A stretch of 12,929 nt of DNA, from contig DGRT01000164.1 of assembly GCA_002391105.1 (NCBI GenBank), forward strand, positions 1-12,929, written 5' to 3'. Below, piece after piece: positions 6,478-12,929 of this stretch. Every line of letters begins with the position of its first letter. Within the stretch, counting starts at the first letter, position 1. This DNA comes from Lachnospiraceae bacterium UBA4381 (GTDB lineage: Bacteria > Bacillota > Clostridia > Lachnospirales > Lachnospiraceae). Position numbers and translations under genes: made by a program. The notes beneath the pieces are model-generated. The model was not told where the DNA came from. It did no database searches and saw only the letters and a program-made list of their open reading frames with translations.

Positions 6478-7482
6478 TTATGGCTGAACAAGTCCAACCT
6501 TCTTTTTTACCTTTGACAGAGTTCTATAGGCAACCTTGGATGCAGTCTCTGCTCCCTTTCTATAGCACTCCTCGATATATGCCTTATCATTAGAGAGTCT
6601 CTCGAATTCTTCTCTGATAGGTGCAAGAGCGTCAACAACAACACCGCCTACATCCTTCTTGAAATCTCCATAGCCCTTACCACTGTAGGTCTTTTCAATC
6701 TGCTCGAAGCTTTCGCCCGTAAGAACAGAGAATATGGTCATCAGGTTATTGATACCATCCTTACCTTCTCTGAACACGATCTCTGTTTCGCTGTCTGTAA
6801 CGGCTCTCTTGAATCTTGCCATGATAACATCCGGCTTATCAAGAATAGAAACAGTAGCATTCGGGTTCTCATCAGACTTGGACATCTTCTTGGTCGGATT
6901 CTGAAGAGACATGATCTTGGCACCATTTTTAGGAATATATGGCTCAGGCATACGGAATACCTCTCCATATAAGCTGTTGAACCTTGTAACCAGATTACGT
7001 GTAAGCTCAACATGCTGCTTCTGATCGGCCCCAACAGGTACGAAGTCAGGCTGATATAACAGGATATCGGCTGCCATAAGTGCCGGATAATCAAAAAGCC
7101 CTGCATTGATATTGTCCTTATGCTGCTGCGATTTATCCTTAAACTGAGTCATTCGGGAAAGCTCCCCAAACTGAGTATAGCAGGATAATATCCAGCCCAG
7201 CTCAGCATGCGCAGGAACATGACTCTGAATAAAAACCAGACTCTTCTCCGGATCTATACCGCAGGCAAGAAGCAGCGCATAAGCGTCTCTGGTTCTCTTT
7301 CTAAGCTCTGCAGGCTCCTGTCTTACGGTAAGACTGTGCAGATCAGCTATAAAATATGCACAGTTATACTCTTCCTGCATTTTTCCCCAGTTTCTTACTG
7401 CTCCAATATAGTTACCAAGAGTAAATACTCCTGTTGGCTGTATCCCGCTCAGTAGTACCTTTTTTCTTTCTGTTTCAGACAT
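6478..7482 (-). CDS. trpS: Tryptophanyl-tRNA synthetase
   Basis: The 334-aa class I synthetase charges tRNA-Trp using ATP in the cytosol. It has the family's nucleotide-binding opening SGIQPTG at 12-18, followed by the HIGH-type sequence TLGNYIG at 21-27, the central AADILLYQ and VGADQKQH stretch, and KMSKS at 199-203 (KKMSKSDEN). The length is normal. The frame stays open to 7551, but the ATG at 7482 is preceded by GAGGAAG 4 nt upstream and gives the expected N-terminus. A near-perfect promoter begins inside the end of the upstream GGDEF gene, and the ~104-nt leader holds a strong hairpin. There is no T-box riboswitch, which is common ahead of synthetase genes in Firmicutes. A hairpin behind the gene suggests a single-gene transcript. 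Confidence 0.96.
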   Translation of the reverse strand: MSETERKKVLLSGIQPTGVFTLGNYIGAVRNWGKMQEEYNCAYFIADLHSLTVRQEPAELRKRTRDAYALLLACGIDPEKSLVFIQSHVPAHAELGWILSCYTQFGELSRMTQFKDKSQQHKDNINAGLFDYPALMAADILLYQPDFVPVGADQKQHVELTRNLVTRFNSLYGEVFRMPEPYIPKNGAKIMSLQNPTKKMSKSDENPNATVSILDKPDVIMARFKRAVTDSETEIVFREGKDGINNLMTIFSVLTGESFEQIEKTYSGKGYGDFKKDVGGVVVDALAPIREEFERLSNDKAYIEECYRKGAETASKVAYRTLSKVKKKVGLVQP

Positions 7483-7523
7483 AATTCTTCCTCTAATCCT
7501 TCTTAAATAATACTTCCCTAAAA

Positions 7524-7557
7524 TATAGTTGCCGGAAGAACATTCCGGCAAACTATA
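7524..7557 (-). promoter_or_regulatory. Strong hairpin in the trpS leader
   Basis: The arms TTGCCGGAA (7529-7537) and TTCCGGCAA (7543-7551) are perfect complements around a 5-nt loop, and 5 more base pairs form outside them (7524-7528 with 7553-7557) across one bulged base. On the minus strand the hairpin is followed by only a short T-run (ATTTTAGGG). It lies downstream of the probable trpS start site, so it could be a leaky terminator of the GGDEF transcript, an attenuator, or an mRNA-stabilising structure. It ends about 40 nt before the trpS ATG and does not sequester the ribosome site. Confidence 0.65.
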
Positions 7558-7591
7558 AATACCTTTAAAATATGTTTTTTAAACATTAGTC

Positions 7592-7620
7592 ACTATAAGA
7601 CATATATTTTTTCATGTCAA
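7592..7620 (-). promoter_or_regulatory. trpS promoter
   Basis: Minus-strand TTGACA (7620-7615, a perfect -35) and TATAGT (7597-7592, five of six) are separated by 17 nt. The -35 is the last two sense codons (Leu-Thr) of the GGDEF gene and the spacer begins with its TGA stop. Transcription would start near 7586, giving a leader of about 104 nt. This is the best sigma-A promoter in the window. Confidence 0.8.
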
Positions 7621-9906
7621 GTCTTTAAGTATCCTGTTATCCTTATACTGCTTGGCTATATAGAGATCCTGATCGGCACTTGCCATAGCATCCTCCAGAC
7701 TTATTCCGGAGTCACTTTTTATCCTGTAGAAGCCGCAGGAAACTGAAACATTGTAGGGCTTATCACTTCTACTGTTAAACTCCTCGAAGTGTTTTCTTAT
7801 CTCAACATTCAGACCTTCTTCTGATATATCGCCATAATATATAAAGGCATACTCATCTCCGCCTATTCTGCCCACAACGCCCTTTTTGTCAATCACGTCA
7901 GCAAGTACAGAGCTTACAACCTTAAGAGAATAGTCTCCATCATCATGTCCAAATCTGTCATTGATAATCTTCAGATTGTTCATATCAACATATGAAACTA
8001 TAGTATCTTTTCCTTTTTGCTTATTACTCTTTATAACATCCTGTGCAATATCATAGAAACCACGCCTGTTAAGTATTCCCGTGAGCACATCATTTCTGGA
8101 AAGGCGGTCAAGCTTGATATTATTCTCAGCCATGACTGCAAGGTTTTCCTCAAGCTGCTTCTGAATATCATTATTCTGCTTAAGTATCTCTATAACCCTT
8201 GCTGCAGTGGAAAACTGATTTGTCATAAATTCGCCATTATGAAATACAATATCCACCAAATCAAAAAGTATGCTTCCATATATGGTATCACCAAAATAGA
8301 GAGGCATAAGAACCATGTTATACTTCTTATCTGTTATAAACTGATTGTCAAAAAGATTCTTCAGCTTTACCTTCTGCTTACTGTACGGTATATCATTTAT
8401 TCCTCCGTCAGTAAGCGCAGCCTTGAGTCTCATATAACCCGGATTGTCAAATTCTTCTTTTTCCAGATGAACTATCGGCTTATCATAAATATATACATAA
8501 GCATTCTTTATTCCCATTCCATCCAGATTGGAAACAATCGTTGAATAGCTGTGATCATTTCCATAGGTAAAGTTCAGCGTATCCTTTACCATAGTCTTCA
8601 TGGAATAGAGAATCCCATCAAGCTTCTCCTCGTATCTGATGGTAGTATTGCTCATTTCCTTGATGAGCTTCTTGAGTATAAAGGAATAATGTCTGTATGT
8701 AATACTCTTTCTCTCCAGGTCATCATGAACTGCCAGAATTGCCGCCTGAAGCTCATCCATATACGGAATAAGAATATCATTATCTGTATATATAAGAGCC
8801 CCCTCGTTGATTAATTCGTCCACCTCATACTGTACCAGCTTAAAATCATTCGGAGAAACCTGATCAGCCATGGCAAAATCAAGAACATGCTCCATCATTC
8901 TTACAAAGCTCTTTTTAAGCTTCAAGCCGGTTTCTGCATCCGCATTTCTATATCGGTAAAATATTTTTTCAAAATACTCATCCAAGAGTCTCTTATCCAG
9001 AAGTCTTTCCTTGCTGGTCTTACCTGTACTGTCCATCCCACCGAAGGAATCTCTTAGCACAAATCTGGTTGGAAGCTTCTCTTCTTTGACGTCCTCGCCT
9101 CTAAGCATTCTCATAGTCATATCATATGCATGTCTTCCAAGCTCAACTGCATCAGCATCTACAGTTGAAAGAGATGGACTAACCATGGAGCCTGTAAGAT
9201 CATTATCGAATCCCAGTACCTTGATATCCTGTCCCGGCATGAGTCCTCTTTCCTTCATCACTTCGTAGAGACCCATCGCCACCAGATCATTTATGCAGAA
9301 AATCGCTTCCACATCAGGGTTGGCATCCAGCAGGGTTCTTGCTTCCTCAAGACACATATTGGTGAGATTGGTTTCTATATACTGTTTTTCCTCGAACCGA
9401 AGACCGTATTTATCAAGGACATCTCTAAATACCACTCTTCGTTCCTCGGCATCGGAGTAATCCTTCGGAGCTCCCATCATACAGAAGTTCTTCACGCCCA
9501 TCTCATTTATCAGATACTCCATACCCTCTATGATTCCGGACTTATTGTCAAAGGTAACTCCGGGATAGCCTTCCATCCTGGCAGCGATAAGAACTGTCGG
9601 AATATCATCCAGAGAATTCATGAAGTCAATCATATTTTCTCTGGAGGTAAGGCAGCCTATACAGTCTGTCGCCACTATAAGAGCATCAACATTTTCCCTG
9701 CAAAGATTATATGCATTTGTTTTATACTGATACTCGAATTTATCAGGAAGTCCCGTCAGATCTCTGTCGATATACTTTACCGGAACCACCACAATATTGA
9801 CATCATCATCTGCAGCCGCAGCAGACATGATGCCCTTACACATATATTCTGTAAAGTTGTCCATGATTCCCGAAACCAGAAATCCTATAGTCTTTCGTTT
9901 CTTCAT
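7612..9906 (-). CDS. Cytosolic LacI-type sensor domain fused to a GGDEF diguanylate cyclase
   Basis: This 764-aa protein would make cyclic di-GMP from two GTP in response to a ligand. Residues about 5-290 form a periplasmic-binding-protein-like sugar sensor of the LacI/GalR type (TIGFLVSGI opening, VTFDNKSGIIEGMEYLI, then VLGFDND). The helix-turn-helix of LacI repressors is absent and there is no signal peptide or membrane segment, so the sensor is probably cytoplasmic. A helical linker (about 295-445), a GAF-like region (455-575) and a coiled coil (575-605) follow. The GGDEF domain (606-764) has DVLTGILNRRGF, metal D641, base-binding N649 and D658 (GHDDGD), and signature GGDEY at 682-686. 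The aligned inhibitory RxxD site reads DKKG, so product feedback is probably lost. I chose ATG 9906 because GAGGTG lies 6 nt upstream; a start at 9939 would add 11 residues. The ligand is unknown. A related, non-cyclase signalling role is possible. Confidence 0.85.
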   Translation of the reverse strand: MKKRKTIGFLVSGIMDNFTEYMCKGIMSAAAADDDVNIVVVPVKYIDRDLTGLPDKFEYQYKTNAYNLCRENVDALIVATDCIGCLTSRENMIDFMNSLDDIPTVLIAARMEGYPGVTFDNKSGIIEGMEYLINEMGVKNFCMMGAPKDYSDAEERRVVFRDVLDKYGLRFEEKQYIETNLTNMCLEEARTLLDANPDVEAIFCINDLVAMGLYEVMKERGLMPGQDIKVLGFDNDLTGSMVSPSLSTVDADAVELGRHAYDMTMRMLRGEDVKEEKLPTRFVLRDSFGGMDSTGKTSKERLLDKRLLDEYFEKIFYRYRNADAETGLKLKKSFVRMMEHVLDFAMADQVSPNDFKLVQYEVDELINEGALIYTDNDILIPYMDELQAAILAVHDDLERKSITYRHYSFILKKLIKEMSNTTIRYEEKLDGILYSMKTMVKDTLNFTYGNDHSYSTIVSNLDGMGIKNAYVYIYDKPIVHLEKEEFDNPGYMRLKAALTDGGINDIPYSKQKVKLKNLFDNQFITDKKYNMVLMPLYFGDTIYGSILFDLVDIVFHNGEFMTNQFSTAARVIEILKQNNDIQKQLEENLAVMAENNIKLDRLSRNDVLTGILNRRGFYDIAQDVIKSNKQKGKDTIVSYVDMNNLKIINDRFGHDDGDYSLKVVSSVLADVIDKKGVVGRIGGDEYAFIYYGDISEEGLNVEIRKHFEEFNSRSDKPYNVSVSCGFYRIKSDSGISLEDAMASADQDLYIAKQYKDNRILKDLT

Positions 9907-10144
9907 ATCCGGCACCTCGCAAATACTATACGTGCCCATCCAATATATATCATCCCGTCATAAGGATCTTATTCTTATGATCATTACTAAAATTTTACCC
10001 GAAAATAATATCATTATCTACTATATATTATGCCAGAAATATCGCTTAGGGTTTTGTGCATATTTCGTAAACATTCAACTCCTGCAGATATAACTGTCAA
10101 ACCAAAATGAATATGCTGTAAAAAAACAAAGTTTATAAACCGGT
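9907..10144 (-). other. 238-bp leader/intergenic region upstream of the GGDEF gene
   Basis: This is the longest gene-free stretch apart from the edges. It is AT-rich. On the minus strand a perfect TTGACA (10100-10095) has only a poor -10 (TTGAAT, 10078-10073) at 16 bp, so a promoter here is tentative and would leave a ~160-nt leader. An inverted repeat TCATAAG/CTTATGA (9958-9964, 9974-9980, 9-nt loop) lies about 50 nt before the start codon and has no T-run. A 10-bp palindrome GTTTATAAAC (10131-10140) then TTTGTTTTTTT follows the manA stop; it cannot form a normal loop, so it is a poor terminator. I see no small gene or known RNA here. Confidence 0.4.
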
Positions 10145-11104
10145 TCATCTTCCCGGTGCAGAGAATATAAGCATGCCGGCTCCTCTGAAATGCAGCCTGC
10201 CAGCTACCGATGGTATAATAAAGTGCTCTCCCTTTACAAGATGAGTATCACTTATACTGTCACCTGTTATATCTATCTCTCCTTCGAGAAGAGATCCAAT
10301 CATAAATGGAACATCCTCCTCCAGTATTTCCTCTCCACTCAGCTCCGCCTTCCATACAGTATAATATTTACATGAATAGAGCATTTCCATCCAGCCGTCC
10401 TCGGCTGTACCGCTATTTTTATCTCCTGCAGCTATCACAGCAGGAACAAAAGGAACCTCTATCACATCCAGACTCTGTTTAATATGAAGAGGACGGGGAC
10501 TTCCATTCTGAAGGCGGTCATAATCATATAATCTGTAAGTCACATCACTGCTCTGCTGTGATTCAAGTATAAGAGTACCCGCCTTAATCGCATGAACCGT
10601 ACCGGGATTAATCTGAAAGAAGTCTCCTTTATGAATAGGAACCTCTCTTATCAGTTCCTTCCATCTTCCCTGATGAATCATATCTTCAAGCTCTTCCCTG
10701 CTTCTGGCATTATGTCCGACTATTATAGTGGCACCCTCCTCACAGTCCAGCACATACCAGCATTCCATTTTACCAAGAGAGCCATTTTCATGAACAGCAG
10801 CATATGCATCATCGGGATGCACCTGAATGCTGAGATCATCATTTGCGTCTATGATCTTGGTAAGCAGAGGGAATCTGTCCCCCTCCATATTACCAAACAG
10901 CTCTCTATGCTCCTTCCAGAGATCGGATAATCTGACGCCCTTATACTTTCCTTCGGCAATCACACCCTCTCCATCAGGATGAGCACTTACCGCCCAGCAT
11001 TCACCAACATGATCACCGGGTATATCATATCCAAACTGTGTTCTAAGTCGTGTTCCTCCCCAGATTGTTTCTTTGAATACTGGAGCCATTTTAAGTATTT
11101 CCAT
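10145..11104 (-). CDS. manA: Mannose-6-phosphate isomerase, class I
   Basis: The 319-aa zinc enzyme interconverts mannose 6-phosphate and fructose 6-phosphate, linking mannose to glycolysis or to GDP-mannose synthesis. It has the cupin-type zinc ligands Q94 and H96 (IQVHPDDAY), E114 (KMECWY) and H171 (GTVHAI), followed by the catalytic-site sequence TYRLYDYDR near 189-197. The opening FKETIWGGTRL is standard for the short Firmicute form of the type I enzyme. The ATG at 11104 follows AAGGGGAA by 8 nt, and that site begins immediately after the esterase stop codon only 15 nt upstream, so the two genes are almost certainly one operon. The pairing suggests handling of acetylated, mannose-containing glycans. 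No internal promoter is visible. Confidence 0.94.
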   Translation of the reverse strand: MEILKMAPVFKETIWGGTRLRTQFGYDIPGDHVGECWAVSAHPDGEGVIAEGKYKGVRLSDLWKEHRELFGNMEGDRFPLLTKIIDANDDLSIQVHPDDAYAAVHENGSLGKMECWYVLDCEEGATIIVGHNARSREELEDMIHQGRWKELIREVPIHKGDFFQINPGTVHAIKAGTLILESQQSSDVTYRLYDYDRLQNGSPRPLHIKQSLDVIEVPFVPAVIAAGDKNSGTAEDGWMEMLYSCKYYTVWKAELSGEEILEEDVPFMIGSLLEGEIDITGDSISDTHLVKGEHFIIPSVAGRLHFRGAGMLIFSAPGR

Positions 11105-11119
11105 TTAACACATTTCCCC

Positions 11120-12886
11120 TTATTTAGTCTTTACGCATGTCCTGAACGGGATCATCGGCATATCCTTTTCGTTATAAAGATTCATCTTTCCATAGCAGAA
11201 AAAGCCATACCTGAGTGCAGCTATATATCTGCTGTCCTCTATAATAATCTCCGGCGTCTCTGTATCCTGTGATATAAACGTTTTCTCCGGAAGCACCCAC
11301 TCAGCAGCATAAGTCTGACCGGCTTCATCTGCATCAGCTGCAGCTATATAGCCTCCCTCCTTATTCTTCATAACAAGCACTTCAAATCCATATACCCTTC
11401 CGGCTGTCGGGCCTTCGCCAGAATATTCTTCTTCTTTTCTTATATCCAGAAGCTTATTATCCATAAGCTTCAGTCCTCCAAAGGATCCTTCAGCCTCAAT
11501 CATAACCTTGCAGCAGCCATCTTCGATACAGGTTTTAACAGCTCCGGGTCTTGCAAAAAGATATTCACCAAAATCCTTATAGACATATTCGAGCATTGCA
11601 TCTGCCACCCGGTTTCCGGGAGTTTTTTTCTCTTTGGGATGAATATCATCATAGTCTCCGAGATCTATAAGAGGAACTAAGAATATATTATCTGCAGGGT
11701 TCTGAACCTTCCACTGCGCCTCTCTCAGATATCCCCAGTCTCTTAATTCCTCAATCTTTCTGTCTATAAACATAGGAAGCTGTACAAGTATGACGGGAAG
11801 CTCTGTATCAGAGTAGAGCTTTCTGTAATTCTCTATCATCCTGTTCAGAAGCTTCATATACATATCATTTACTGCTTCATCCTTAAAATGCTTTCCATCC
11901 ACTGTATCAGTCAGAGCTGTATCATCAGCCACCTTTTTCTTCAGCCACTTAAAGTTATACTGAGCATCCTCTTCGCCCTGATAATAGACTATTCCCTTAA
12001 CGGTATATGGAGCAACTCTTTTGAACATGGATTCTATAAGTCCTGCCGGTCTGTAAGCAGAATCAATGCCTACAGGCGGCGGCCATGGATAGGCTCCGGT
12101 TATTGCCTCAAGCTGCTCCGGATTCAGATTCGGATTCTGTTTTTTCGCAGCCTGCTCTTTTCTTACATATTCCTCTACAAGAGCATTATACTCTTTAAGC
12201 TCCCGCTGGTAATTCTCTTCAGTCTGGTCCTTAACCGCATCCTCAAACCTGTCTATATAATCCCTTCCCTCAGGCATCTCCGAAAGGCTTTCCTTATCTA
12301 TCCAGCAGGTAACCGAGGTACCTCCCAGATAGCAGTCAACCACACCCACAGGAACTCCGAACTGCTTATACAGACGAACAGCATAATAATAGCCTATGGC
12401 TGAAACATCTCTGAAATCACCATCGGTAAAAGGCTTCCACTTAAGACTTTTTTCCGCCTCCAGAAGCTCCGCATTCACTACCGGTGCTTTGATCGCTTTA
12501 TAATATCGGATCTCAGGATAGTTACCTGCGGCTATCTCAGCTTCCCCGCCTATCGCATTTTGAATCTCAAACTCAATATTGGACTGACCATTATTCAGCC
12601 ATACCTCGCCGTAGAGTACATTTTCCAGCTCCAATGCATCACCTATCCGGTCAGATACATTTCCCGCTTTGTCCAGCTTTCTGCTGAAGGCTTTAAATGT
12701 ATATGGACCACCGGCAGGATGAGGCGAAAGCTTTATACACCACTTCCCGGCATCCACTACCTCCTTAACAGATATATCATCTATACATACTGATATCTCT
12801 TCTCTATCAGTACTTTCTCCAAAGACACTAACCTCTTTATCTCTCTGAAGCACCATATTTTCACTAAAAATTGCCGCAAGCTTCAT
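11120..12886 (-). CDS. SGNH carbohydrate esterase (sialate O-acetylesterase family)
   Basis: The 588-aa hydrolase should remove O-acetyl groups from sugars. It opens with IFSENMVLQRDKEVSVFG, typical of the family. The catalytic serine is S102 in NNGQSNIE (GQSNM in most relatives). GGTSVTCW (188-195) is the glycine oxyanion block, YYQGEEDA (301-308) the next conserved block, and DDIH with D413/D414 and H416 completes the triad. No signal peptide is apparent, so it is probably cytoplasmic and would act on imported oligosaccharides. A charged, helical insertion at about 215-265 precedes the PWPPPVG segment. The ATG at 12886 follows AAAGGAGG by 6 nt. It is followed 15 nt later by manA. The name sialate esterase is inherited from homologues: with manA alongside and no sialic-acid genes in view, a plant mannan or xylan oligosaccharide is as likely a substrate. 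Confidence 0.88.
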   Translation of the reverse strand: MKLAAIFSENMVLQRDKEVSVFGESTDREEISVCIDDISVKEVVDAGKWCIKLSPHPAGGPYTFKAFSRKLDKAGNVSDRIGDALELENVLYGEVWLNNGQSNIEFEIQNAIGGEAEIAAGNYPEIRYYKAIKAPVVNAELLEAEKSLKWKPFTDGDFRDVSAIGYYYAVRLYKQFGVPVGVVDCYLGGTSVTCWIDKESLSEMPEGRDYIDRFEDAVKDQTEENYQRELKEYNALVEEYVRKEQAAKKQNPNLNPEQLEAITGAYPWPPPVGIDSAYRPAGLIESMFKRVAPYTVKGIVYYQGEEDAQYNFKWLKKKVADDTALTDTVDGKHFKDEAVNDMYMKLLNRMIENYRKLYSDTELPVILVQLPMFIDRKIEELRDWGYLREAQWKVQNPADNIFLVPLIDLGDYDDIHPKEKKTPGNRVADAMLEYVYKDFGEYLFARPGAVKTCIEDGCCKVMIEAEGSFGGLKLMDNKLLDIRKEEEYSGEGPTAGRVYGFEVLVMKNKEGGYIAAADADEAGQTYAAEWVLPEKTFISQDTETPEIIIEDSRYIAALRYGFFCYGKMNLYNEKDMPMIPFRTCVKTK

Positions 12887-12902
12887 CCAGCACCTCCTTT
12901 AT

Positions 12903-12929
12903 AGGTGTGACAAGGGGACAGGCACCTTG
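12903..12929. repeat. Partial REP-like inverted repeat at the window edge
   Basis: AGGTG (12903-12907) and CACCT (12923-12927) are inverted repeats, and CAAGG (12911-12915) pairs with CCTTG (12925-12929). The central GGGGACAGGCACC is a motif I have seen repeated in many bacterial genomes, often near Y1-type transposases; I cannot search for it here. The repeat is cut by the window edge and lies right upstream of the esterase ribosome site. Confidence 0.5.

Noticed and set aside
7483..7611. T-box riboswitch or Trp leader-peptide attenuator ahead of trpS
   Set aside because: The 129-bp gap is too short for a T-box, no TGGNACCGCG-like sequence is present, and the short leader frame beginning near 7586 contains no tryptophan codons and no ribosome site.
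9907..9939. Longer GGDEF protein starting at 9939
   Set aside because: The ATG at 9906 has GAGGTG at good spacing and starts right at the sensor fold; the upstream ATG has no clear ribosome site.
10020..10080. Sigma-D/flagellar-type promoter ahead of the GGDEF gene (GCGATAT-like sequence)
   Set aside because: No matching TAAA element lies at the required 14-16 bp, so the resemblance is likely chance in AT-rich DNA.
10121..10140. Terminator after manA
   Set aside because: The palindrome GTTTATAAAC has no loop, and the nearby T-run alone does not make a hairpin terminator.
1..12929. CRISPR array, tRNA or rRNA genes, intact insertion sequence, toxin-antitoxin or phage-defence genes
   Set aside because: No regularly spaced repeats, no RNA-gene landmarks, and no transposase or defence-type proteins were seen on either strand.

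Overview
The window looks like a chromosomal segment of an anaerobic, low-to-moderate GC Firmicute, most likely a member of the Lachnospiraceae (Butyrivibrio/Roseburia-like; the genus cannot be fixed from this sequence alone). The grounds are an oxygen-sensitive class III ribonucleotide reductase with its radical-SAM activase, a type III glutamine synthetase, strong AGGAGG-type ribosome binding sites, and a substrate-binding-protein/GGDEF fusion of a kind I associate with this family. All nine genes lie on the minus strand, so transcription runs from high to low coordinates. I see no tRNA, rRNA, CRISPR array, prophage or intact insertion sequence.

Layout in transcription order, right to left. 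(1) 12903-12929: a GC-rich imperfect inverted repeat cut off by the window edge, which looks like one end of a REP-like palindrome. (2) 12886-10145: a two-gene operon of an SGNH carbohydrate esterase annotated as sialate O-acetylesterase, followed 15 nt later by class I mannose-6-phosphate isomerase (manA). (3) 9906-7612: a 764-aa cytosolic signalling protein joining a LacI-type sugar-sensor domain without a helix-turn-helix, a helical linker, a GAF-like region and a GGDEF domain. (4) 7482-6478: trpS, with a near-consensus promoter whose -35 box is made of the last two codons of the GGDEF gene, and a long hairpin in its leader. (5) 6360-5776: mntP, a manganese exporter with a TTG start. (6) 5706-4117: cardiolipin synthase, preceded by a perfect 14-bp tandem duplication. 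(7) 3955-1856: type III glutamine synthetase, with a palindrome across its probable promoter. (8) 1771-1085: radical-SAM activase of the NrdG2 type. (9) 944 to the left edge: the first 314 residues of nrdD.

Most genes are housekeeping: dNTP synthesis (nrdG and nrdD), ammonia assimilation (glnN), Trp-tRNA charging, membrane lipid synthesis and Mn homeostasis. The esterase and manA suggest use of acetylated, mannose-containing glycans. The neighbouring sugar-sensor/GGDEF protein may report a sugar-like ligand, though that link rests only on position and fold.

The clearest regulatory signal lies between nrdG and nrdD. Two copies of an NrdR-box-like sequence sit 32 bp apart, and the proximal one overlaps the -35 of a plausible nrdD promoter. 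The same DNA is a 14-bp perfect inverted repeat followed by a 9-T run, so it may also terminate nrdG transcripts. I found no wholly new multi-gene system here; the best second looks are this dual element, the HTH-less sugar-sensor/GGDEF protein and the edge palindrome.
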